64,000 nucleotides of DNA, from assembly GCA_017979445.1 (NCBI GenBank), contig CM030714.1, positions 930,001-994,000 of the forward strand. Reading direction: 5' to 3'. Positions 47,531 through 64,000 of this stretch are shown in pieces (the stretch's first letter is position 1; every line of letters begins with the position of its first letter). The notes beneath the pieces are model-generated. The model was given only the letters and a program-made list of their open reading frames with translations, was not told the origin of the DNA and did no database searches. The position numbers and the translations under genes were made by a program. The stretch is from Akebia trifoliata. Taxonomy: Eukaryota > Streptophyta > Magnoliopsida > Ranunculales > Lardizabalaceae.

Positions 47531-48884
47531 GAGGAAGATAGTGGTTGGTGGTAACGGTGGAGATGAGGACGATGGCTGTGGTGATGGAGGTGAAGGGAAA
47601 AAGGAAAAAGGAAAAAGGAAAAAGATATTAGATTTTGATTTTGGGTGGATTTCATTTTTTAATGGGGATAAGTAGAAAGTGAAATCTATACTTCGTTGAA
47701 ATTTTTGGATGAAGATGAAAATCTATTTCCATAGAGAAAATCAATCAAACACATGAAAAATATAATTTTCCACCAATTTCCCCTCGCATCAAATACACTC
47801 ATCTAAATGGTTGAACAATCGATAGTCCATAATCATTTTATGAGCTTTCTTTGATTTTATTTTATTTTATTGATATTTAAAAATAATGGAGGGGTCTCAA
47901 TTTGTCTTTCATAAATTATTTAAGTTTGCAAAACCCATAATGAACGAGTCATCTTCTCAAGTTTATTCTCACTATCCCTTATGTTTCAATATTTTTTTTT
48001 CGCTTTCAAATAAACTTACTACGATCCCAAAATATGAGAAATTCACCTCTTTAGTTTATTTGCTAAACCTTTGAATTACGAGTTAGAGTGTGAGACATCA
48101 TTACTTCTAGAAGTTAGAGGGATCGTAAGAAAAATCGTATCTTTAGTACAAAAATGAATATGCAAGCACAATTGAGAAAGAAATGCGTATTTCAACTACA
48201 TTTATATTAACCCGTACACAAGTTAGATGTTAAATTTTAAAATTATATATTTAATTTAATTTAATTTAATATATTTTTTTATAATAAAATGACAATGAAT
48301 GTGAATATACTAAAGATAAAAAACAAAACAAATGCGAGTTAGATGTAACTCAATTAAGTTTCTATTTCGCCTTGATGAATTTATAATTAGATTAAGTGAG
48401 CTATACACTTTGAGTGTATATCAAATAACATAGAAATTTCTTCTAATTTGTCGACTAGGTTGATTTTCGAGGTAACTTGTCTAGTTGTAGAATTAAGGCC
48501 ATGTTCTCTCTCTCTCTCTCTCTTTATGTTAATGAAAAACATATCTCGAGGATGCGACATGTACCCTTGAGATAAATCCTGATAGTTGGATTATGTATTT
48601 TTCATGAGTCAATGGCTCCCAATCGTATATAAATTGTTATTTACATTAACATAAAAATAAAATCATACAATATTTTATTACACAATTTTTATATATAGTT
48701 TTCTTATTGTACAATAATATATTTATTTTTCATAAACCAATTAACCTTGAATAAATAATTTATTGTTTATATTATTATCCTTGAAATTTTTATTATCGAT
48801 ACAAAATAAAGTAATGTCATTACTCACATGTCGTTGTACATATTTCTTCTCTTACATGATCACCCAAAGTAAATTATAGAGTCG

Positions 48885-49032
48885 TACTGGAGTGACCTCA
48901 TGATTGAATCTCATATCGTACATCTTGACGTGAAAGTGGATAGAAACTATAGATGCTTTTTCACTCATATCTCAAGGTCATGTTAGGGTGTGCGATGTGA
49001 GATCCAATTTTGAGGTCACTTCAACATTATTC
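48885..49032. mobile_element. Palindromic MITE-like element, family 2
   Basis: Left arm tactggagtgacctcatgat and right arm attttgaggtcacttcaaca are inverse, as are gtacatcttgacgtgaaagt and the stretch around gggtgtgcgatgtgagatcc. It matches 23111-23283 in order and spacing. Confidence 0.65.
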
Positions 49033-49654
49033 TAAATTATATTATTTGGTATGCAACTTTTAAATGAAGTTTCGATGTGCAAATAGTCATAGATTCCATA
49101 ATTGTCAATGACCCTACCCTTATAACTTAAATTATTGCTCCAAATGTTATTCCATACTTCCCATGTTACATGTCACTTATAGTTTGATTTACATTATTGA
49201 TTATAAATAGGGTGAGACGATATGAAGTCACATGTCTTGACATAAAAGTTATAGGTAGAGTTGATTGACACAACAAGATTTATGTTGCCGACCTCATATA
49301 AATGTTATCGAGCAAAATAATGGTGGGGAAGACATCTTAATTTCATTAGTATTGTCGTAATCTTATTGTATGTATGTCGTTATATATCAACTTTAATTTG
49401 TTTCATTCCTCATCTGTATATTATGTCAGTTTCATTAATCTATTACATATAACGACAATGATTCTTTCGGCACGTCTGTGTTTTTTTGCCAATCTTTTCG
49501 ATAGTACCCATATTAAACATGGGATGTTGCATTATTAATTTAGAATGTTTGAGATATAACATCAAATATTTGTCTAAGATGGAAAAATGGAAACAAGTTT
49601 CATATGATATTATTAAGAGTTGTGATTTTTTGACTCGAAAATTTTCACTCGATC

Positions 49655-49797
49655 TAGACACGACGGACATGGTAAGAGCATAGAATCATAGATCTTTTTC
49701 TTCGGATACACAAAGAAAACAATCAATGTTTCTATGCCCTTACCACGTCAACCGAGTATAGATTGACTGCAAATTTCGAGTCAGATAATCATTAGCG
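49655..49797. mobile_element. Possible family 1 element (diverged copy g)
   Basis: acatggtaagagcatagaat pairs with the inverse of tctatgcccttaccacgtca. A degraded core tcttcggatacacaaagaaa is present. It ends in cgagtcagataatcattagc, similar to other copies' ends. The arms are less complete, so the call is tentative. Confidence 0.45.
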
Positions 49798-51029
49798 TAT
49801 TATTAAAAACTAATTTCTTAAGACGAAAACAAGATTGAAAAAAATAATTTTTAAGATCCTTAAAAACGTCATGAACATAATTGACATCGCACATGCCCCA
49901 ACTAATACATAAATTAAATAATAAATTAATATAAAATCCAATCAATAAGCTTATGACATGTGTACATGAGGAAATACATTTGCATTTGCCTTCTCTTTGT
50001 CGAATTCTTAGCCATCTAAAAGGAATATAAGGGTTTGTATAATATTATAAGGAGGAAAAAAATTGATTAAAATAAAAAAGAGAAATCATTTGTTAGGCAT
50101 GAAATGATTGTGTATTTTTTTAAAAAATCATTTTTTCAAGTAAAATAATATTCTTCTTCTCCATATGGAAAAATAAAGTGAAACCCTTTCCTTACTATAA
50201 TAACGAGGAAAAAGACTTTACCAAGACTCATCCACCATAAAAAAAAAAAAAAAGACCTTGAGATGCATAAAATAAAATCTCGGGATTTAGTCGGACTAAA
50301 AAATAAATGCTTATGTCACCATTGATAGTTTCTTTGGTGTAAATGTGCAATCTCAATTAGTGATAAATATTTTTGAGAAAAAAAAAAAAACATTTTTCCA
50401 ACGTTAATTATAAGAAAATTATATATTTTTTTTGAAAACAATTGTTCTAAAAAAAATAAAAAATAAAAAAAATCGTACCATCCAAGTTCCACTAAAAGAC
50501 AAAGACAGTGTACGTGGCGACACGAGCGTTCAAGAAAGTATATACGACAACACTAAGCATATTCCTTCGAATGTACCCTAACCGCCCAAAAACCGAAAAA
50601 TATATTTAAAGGAAAAATATGGTACTATTCCATCAAATATGTTCACTGTAGGCCACAATCCATCATCAATCCAAATCGTTCATCAAGTCGACCACATTTT
50701 TCATAAACCTATATAGATCATAAAACTTGTGGATCACCAATAAATTTCGGATCTTTCATCCACGTGTACATTCTTGATTGATTTTTATATATATATATAT
50801 GTGTAAGTTAAAACACTAAATATTTCTCTCTCGGCGTTCGAAAACGAACTTACTCTCTCTCTCTAGAGAAGGCCCTGTTCAATGCCGTCTAGACTCCAAA
50901 CTCTCAACAGTCGTCATTCCACCCACGGCGCATTATAACAACCAGCGCCGTATGATTCTATACAACCGTTACTTTGTTTATTTATAGCAACCGAAAAATA
51001 CGAGGAAGAAGAAGAAGTTGTGATTCTGA

Positions 51030-58211
<7,182 letters not shown>

Positions 58212-59149
58212 CACAGTAACCCATTTAGGTGGGTTTTGTTCTCTTTTAACTTTGTAGATAAGAATCTTAGTTCATGCTCTGAAATAATTGAGAATGGTGG
58301 TGAATTCCAGGGATGTGTGGGAATCATCAAAAGAATAAATGACTACCATTCTCTTCTTCTTCTTTTTTTTTTTTGATTTCTTGGCATAATTGAGATCCTT
58401 ATAATATCCCTCCTTTTTTATGATTCAAGTGCCTAATCTTCTTTCATTTTCTGTGATTAAACATCTATGTAGAATTATCGTCTCAATGATTTCATGTTTA
58501 ACTACGTTTTAAGGGTATTTTCACCCTTGTTCTTTGCTAAAATTGGTTTCATTATTTTCTCAGTGAATACATTCAGAAAAATGTAGTAGTTCTAATAGGC
58601 GATAAACTTGAAGAAGTCAATTCAGATAGTTTGGGCATGTTTAATGAAATCTGATTACTTTCCCAATTAGAAGCATGGTTTTATAACTCGTTTTGACGTG
58701 TTGTCTGTCCATGAACAAGTCATCTCAGACGAGATATCCGATTTATTTGAGTCGTCTTGGACGAGGTTTTAAAAAAAAATGCTTTAGAATTTAGAACAAA
58801 CCAGGTCTTTGAGACTTGTCAACTTGTTTTGTTGGTGGATGATACCAAGACAACTCGAACAAGTCATCTAGGACAAGATTTAAAATCATGATCAAAAAGA
58901 GAAATTCAAGTTGAAAATCCCAAAAGAATGAAAGAAAGACCATGAACTCTCACTAAGAAAAGACTTAGCTTTAAATAAAATGGAATTCAAGAACAAGATT
59001 CATTTAACAAACCTCAAATATTTTGGATAAAAAAATTTCATTTGAGGGGCAAAATTGGGATTGCTTGAAGGAGCCAACTTGGTTTGTGTGGTGAGAAGAA
59101 TTATCGCTCCAGGGTAACGTGGTACTTGTCAGTGCAAATGTCAAAGAAT

Positions 59150-59345
59150 TGTGTGACTACCCCACATGACACACTAAACGACTCTCCTGATGTGACAAGT
59201 TGAGCTACTGATCTATAAGCCTTGGGATATACAATTGCACTTCCCCATAAAAATGTGTATTCCGAGGGAATCATCTATCTTGAGGCTTACAGATTTGCGG
59301 CACCCAAACTTGTCACGTTAGGACTAGTCAGATTATCATGACTCA
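59150..59345. mobile_element. MITE-like palindromic element, family 1 (copy h)
   Basis: Core ccttgggatatacaattgca on the left and gtgtattccgagggaatcat on the right, around ccccataaaaat as in copy b. The outer right arm ends gtcagattatcatgactc. Arms tgatgtgacaagttgagcta and the inverse of cacccaaacttgtcacgtta pair. Confidence 0.65.
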
Positions 59346-61642
59346 ATATCAAAATATAACTTAAAGTCTTAATCTAAAAAAATATCATGATATCTGCGTT
59401 AAGTGTACATTGATCTTTGCCAAACACTTTTCTTACTAACATAGTAAGATTTTAAACCTTAGCACGACTCGAAAATGATACGAAATTAGTGGTTTTGGGT
59501 CATAATAGTGTCGATCCATCTATCACGATTATTAAATGGGTTGGGTTCGGGTTAAGGGCGTCAACCTACTTAATCCATTTTGACATGTTTAGTTATTCTG
59601 CATCAACGTGTAGTTTTTATTTAAGAAAATTTTAAATTACCCTTTTTTTTTTACTGGAATTTCCCATTATATAATTTTTTAAAATTGTATGATATAAACG
59701 TTGTTTTAAGATATTTTTCAAATAATAATTGTTAAGTTTTTAGTTTGGGAAAGAAAATCACTTCCCTTACTAAGTTATTTATTTATTTATATTTATTTAT
59801 TTTTGTTAATCTATTTTTCCATTGAAATCTAGAGACGTGTGGTTTTTGATTCCTAATATGAATATCCATTTGGGCAAATATATGTGATAATGAAATACAA
59901 TTCACTTAGCTAATAATAATAATAATGAAAAACACTTTCCTTACTAACTTAATAAGAAAAGTTTAATAATCACATCACCTTATGACATCTAAAAACATGA
60001 TTTGATGCCACATGGTTGTAAAGAACAAAATTATATGAATTTTGAAAAAAAAATGATTCAAAAGAAAATTATTTTTCACCATTGAACTTAATTTATTGTT
60101 ATGTGATTTTATTTTTAGTAATAGTATTTTATTTTTGGTGGTGAAATTGTAACTTATTTTTTTCAATAAAGATTAAAATTTTATTAAACAGGTTATATAT
60201 AGGTTGGGTTAGATATATTTATTTATAAATGAGTTGGGTTTGGATTTTAATTTTTGACACAATTATTAAATAAGTCGGATTTGGGTTTGGGTTTGATAAA
60301 TTTTCATAATATCCTCACCTCAACACGAATGCCACCCCTAACCACATGGCCTCTTTTAAGTTTCATTGAAAAATTCAAATAAAAAATGGATGGCTATCGA
60401 GCTTCTACAGAACTCCCAAACTTAAAATTAAAATTCATATCATGATTTGGATGCCACAAGGTGAACCCACCCTTAGAAAGGCTACTCGAATTCTTTACAT
60501 AAAAGGCATCCAAGAAATCTACTGCATTACAATTTTTTGCCTCTAAAAATGATTTATGGGTTGTTCAATTTGCACCTTATCATTCACATCTTAGGTGTAG
60601 AAGAAAGTAAATTATTCACATTTTCAATTTAAGTTAAGATTTCGGAAGATTATAACTATGGAGGTAGGTTTTTAAAAATTCTGAATTTTTTTTTTATTTT
60701 GTGTCAACCCATGGATTTTGTTTATGTCGATGGACCAATGTCGAGATGGCTAGGACCTTGGCGACCCCAAATGGCTTCATCTTCTACCTTTAAAACCTTT
60801 GATTTTTTTTTTTTTTTTTTTCTTTCCTTCGAGACTAATGACCTTCAATCCAACATTAACCTTTAGATTTATTTATCCAAACTTACAATGTTTTATATTG
60901 TAAACCTCGGATTGTTAATTATGAATAAATTATGTTTGTTTTTGCCCTAGAATCGATTGAATCTGGTCATGAGCCCAAGATTTTTATTCATTCTCTTAAA
61001 TCATACTGAAAATTTTAAGATTTATTTTCTCACAATTTCGTTCTGAGGGTTTCCAACTTCCCTTCCCTTATACAAACAAATTCAAAAATCAAAGCCAACA
61101 AATCCTTTTTTTTTTTTTTTTAAATTAATATTGAAGGGGTAAAGAGTGCATCAGTGTTTGAAATTTGATCCGCATGGAGATCTATATCTCTCCAATAGGT
61201 TCAAAGTGAAGAATTTTTTAAATTTCTTTAACATCATTTGCACTCCATCCTCCTCCCTCATTTCAGATCTCAGAAGAAATATAAAAATTAGAATCGAAAA
61301 AGAAGAAGAAGATAAAGAGGAAATTATTTTGGGGAAAAATAAAAATATAAAAAAAACATGTAGACGAGCAACAATCGAATCGCCAATCAAGGAAATGGGC
61401 GACTGAAACGATATCTCGCCTTGTCTTTCTTCCTCTGTTTCTTCACAACGAGAGATATCTCCTCTCATTCTTTTCTACGAAACAGAGGATTCATAAAAAC
61501 AATTTTATCTATCATAAACTCACAGATAAAACGTTTAACAGACTAAACCCTAAAAAACCAAAACCCTGAGCCTCCCATCTCATTATTAGAGAGCTCAAAC
61601 CCTAAACAATGGCACTGAATTGAGTTTGGAAACCCTAGCAGC

Positions 61643-61652
61643 CTTTTTATAG
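61643..61652 (-). promoter_or_regulatory. Possible TATA box with downstream CTAGGGTTT leader, minus strand
   Basis: Minus strand: tctataaaaaggctgctagg gtttcc, then a telo-box-like ttagggtttgagctc and ttagggtttagtc further on (down to about 61545). TATA followed by telo-box motifs is typical of promoters of translation-related plant genes. I found no convincing coding sequence downstream (61150-61600), so this is only a hint. Confidence 0.3.
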
Positions 61653-61884
61653 ACTCGACGACCTTTAATCGAATAATGCCACGTGTGTCGTTCATAGACT
61701 TGGGATTCGTACTGCTTCTTATTAAGAAATATCCTATTACCGCACCTACTTTTACAAAGAGCTCTGCAATTTTAAAAAGAACTTCTATTCTAACACCAAT
61801 AGCAAATTTCTTTTTAGTAGTTTGCTTAAGGGTGCCAATCATTTTTTGTTTTTTTTTGATAATCAGGCATCATCGTAGATAGTA

Positions 61885-62062
61885 GAGCAGGCTGTATAGA
61901 CCATGGTCTTGTCCAAGGATTAGTCCCAGGGCATGTGCAATGCAACGCCCACACATCAAACGCACCAAGTGGTCCTTGAGGAATTAATTCTTATACTGGG
62001 TATTGAACTCACGACCTACAAGCATTAATCGATTATTGGTTCAAATTAATTCTCATTGATAA
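61885..62062 (-). mobile_element. tRNA-derived SINE (copy 3)
   Basis: Shares with copies 1 and 2, on the minus strand, the B-box-like taggtcgtgagttcaatacc and the body gcgttgcattgcacatgccc. The A-box end (about 62040-62062) is degraded. Confidence 0.55.
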
Positions 62063-63114
62063 CAAGTGGATTTATTTTACTTGTAACTTATTTAGAAGTT
62101 CATTAAATAGTGTGATTAAATAAAAATCAAGGTGTATCCTAAAGTATACACATTTAACTAAAAGAATTTATTTCTTTTCTTTATATAGAACTATCCATTC
62201 CTTAATTTCTACAATAAACAAAGACTTAATATTCAAATTTTCTAAGGTTTTCTTCTCAATTTTTTTTTTTTTTAAATTAGAAGAATCTATTGTTTGCATC
62301 AACTATATCAAGTAGGATTTACAAGTTCGATCTTTTATTATAAAAATAACTATCAATTTTACGGATATTTATATGATTTGCTTTGATTTCAAAGGTACTT
62401 TACTCAATTCTGAGCCATTGTTTTATTTAGGTTTTGATTCTAGGTATATGTAGAATAAATCACCCTAATTCTTTTAAAGAGTAAGGACTACCCATCTTAT
62501 ATATTTTTTAAGGGAGTGAATACATTTTTTAAAGTAAAAATGATTTCAATTATATATATATAAGACTAATGATAATCTGATGCTCTTTTTTCATAAATTT
62601 GAATTTGATTTTTTTTCGATATCTGAATTCGAATCGACAAATACTCATAATCAACATCTGAATTCGAAATTGATTCAATTATCAGTTATCCGATTCAAAT
62701 CCCTCTATGATAAAAAACGTTGGGTTTTTTTTTGTTTTGAAAATCTCTCAATTGTTTCCTTCGCTTCTTAGATTCTTTGACTACAAATCCCTTTGTGTCA
62801 ACCATTACTTTCACCATCAAATAGATCCCACAAACATCCAAAGATCGAAAAATTGAAATCATTATCTTAATGACCAGATAGTTTTGATCTTCCAATGAGA
62901 ATAAATTTATGATCAAAGACTTGAGTTTGAACTAGATTTTAGGTAATTTTTGAAGGGGGAAATGAAAGTTGGGCTTTTGACGAGGAGAGAGGAGATGATT
63001 TTATGAGTTAATGGCAGTCATGGATTTGGAGAGAGAGAAAGAGAGAGGAATTACCTGGAAAAGTATGTCGTTGTTTGCCCTCACATCGAATACTTGCGTA
63101 AGACTTTAAGGGCC

Positions 63115-63330
63115 TGTTTGGATACCAGGAGCAGAATTACTCTTCCAAAGAACAGGAGCTGAAGTACTCTATGGAGGAGCTGGAAAAGTAATTCTGTGTA
63201 GAAAGGACGTTTGGCAATCAACTCTGTGAAGTACTGGCAGAAGTACTTTTATGCTGGAAGTCTGTTTGGGAACCATACTGACTTCTCATGACTTCTAGAA
63301 AAAAGACTAGAATACCCTTATATTATACCA
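63115..63330. mobile_element. Possible transposon end (gggcctgtttgg)
   Basis: gggcctgtttggataccagg is followed by repeated agaagtact and its inverse. Termini of this kind are common in non-autonomous plant DNA transposons. The other end is not seen, perhaps lying outside the window. Confidence 0.35.
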
Positions 63331-64000
63331 GTTACTGTTTTTTTATCTTTTAATGTCATAATATGCCTTCAAACTATATTGTTTTTGACATTTTAACTAT
63401 AAATATTAATATAATATGTTTAAATCCATTTACTCAAAATTTTAAAAAAATTTGACAGACTGTTTTTGACATAATATTAAAAAAAAATTGACAGACTATC
63501 TTTTAGTGTCATAATATGCCTTCAAACTATACTGTTTTTGACATTTTAACTATAGATATTAATATAATATAATATAATATTTTAAATATTAAATATTAAT
63601 ATAATGTGTTTAAATCCATTATACTCAAAATTAAAAAAAAAAATTGACAGACTGTCTTTTAATGTCATAATATGCCTTCAAACTATATTGTTTTTGACAT
63701 TTTAACTATAAATATTAATATAATATAATATAATAAATATAATATAATATAATATAATATTTAAATATTAAATATTAATATAATGTGTTTAAATCCATTA
63801 TACTCAAAATTTAAAAAAAAAATTGACAGACTGTCTTTTAGTGTCATAATATGCCTTCAAACTATATTGTTTTTTACATTTTAACTATAAATATTAATAT
63901 AATATAATATAATATTTTAAATATTAAATATTAATATAATGTGTTTAACTATAAATATTATATAATATAATATAATATAATATAATATTTTAAATATTAA
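63330..64000. repeat. AT-rich variable tandem array, unit about 153-179 bp, running off the window
   Basis: The block containing atatgccttcaaactatatt recurs with starts at about 63361, 63514, 63670 and 63849. Units also share ttgacattttaactataaat and ttgacagactgtcttttagt. Length differences come mostly from nested ataat/tataa runs (63560-63770 and 63895-64000). It may be a minisatellite inside the transposon whose end is at 63115. Confidence 0.8.

Larger units (their letters stand above)
58212..64000. other. Intergenic region to the window end, repeat-rich
   Basis: After the phosphatase 3' UTR come: a tcgg/ccga-rich repeat (58672-58890), a LINE 3'-end-like piece (about 58920-59040), a family 1 palindrome (59150-59345), a dispersed repeat (60378-60490), a possible minus-strand promoter (61643-61652), a SINE (61885-62062), and the tandem array from about 63330. 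Open frames at 61146-61882 and 62580-62916 are short and unlike known proteins. Confidence 0.5.

Noticed and set aside
47425..47675. Open frames rich in Arg-Glu (plus) and Ser-Leu (minus)
   Set aside because: They are the translation of the (GA)n microsatellite at 47488-47527; no other protein signal.
61146..61882. Overlapping frames on both strands near 61.2-61.9 kb
   Set aside because: No recognisable domain and biased by A-rich or T-rich runs; only the promoter-like motif was kept, at low confidence.

Overview
The window is nuclear DNA from a flowering plant, most likely a eudicot. The base composition is AT-rich, every gene is split by GT-AG introns, intergenic DNA and introns are full of small transposable elements, and all recognisable proteins have their closest known relatives in land plants (plastid terminal oxidase, RIN4, PFA-DSP phosphatase, five-finger CCCH protein). 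I cannot name the species. There are no operons, CRISPR arrays, rRNA genes or convincing tRNA genes.

Seven protein-coding loci were rebuilt by joining exons in phase. In order: (1) the 5' two exons of an IBR1/DHRS4-like short-chain dehydrogenase (minus, 2457 to 2037, running off the low-coordinate edge); (2) an EHD1-type EH-domain dynamin-like GTPase, 16 exons, 545 aa (minus, 12774 to 5955); (3) a RIN4 immune regulator, 4 exons, 238 aa (minus, 20621 to 17286); (4) the plastid terminal oxidase PTOX/IMMUTANS, 9 exons, 364 aa (plus, 23734 to 28459); (5) an unrecognised 194-aa, two-membrane-segment protein with a mitochondrial-like presequence, 5 exons (minus, 34109 to 30113); (6) a five-CCCH zinc-finger protein of the ZFN type, 7 exons, 426 aa (minus, 41784 to 36625); (7) a plant/fungal atypical dual-specificity phosphatase, 5 exons, 211 aa (plus, 51075 to 58211), whose catalytic motif is split by an intron and whose second intron is about 6.2 kb. 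All complete models keep an open reading frame through every junction and have lengths typical of their families where the family is known. The genes have unrelated jobs (peroxisomal oxidation, endocytosis, immunity, carotenoid/plastoquinol redox, RNA binding, phosphatase signalling), and nothing suggests a shared pathway.

The rest is repeat-rich. I found a family of palindromic MITE-like elements (about nine copies) with a conserved core around tcgggatacaca and ACGTG-containing arms; a second palindromic family; a pair of related elements inserted back to back; three copies of a tRNA-derived SINE; other tRNA-like SINE heads; RTE-type LINE remnants; elements bounded by gggtgtcaatgg-like inverted ends; and a cluster of three local tandem duplications at 43.2-46.1 kb next to a possible broken exon. 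The window ends in an AT-rich variable tandem array (from about 63.3 kb). I saw no clear new multi-gene system. The most notable points are the palindromic element family, the unknown 194-aa gene, and the gene-architecture details of RIN4, PTOX and the phosphatase.
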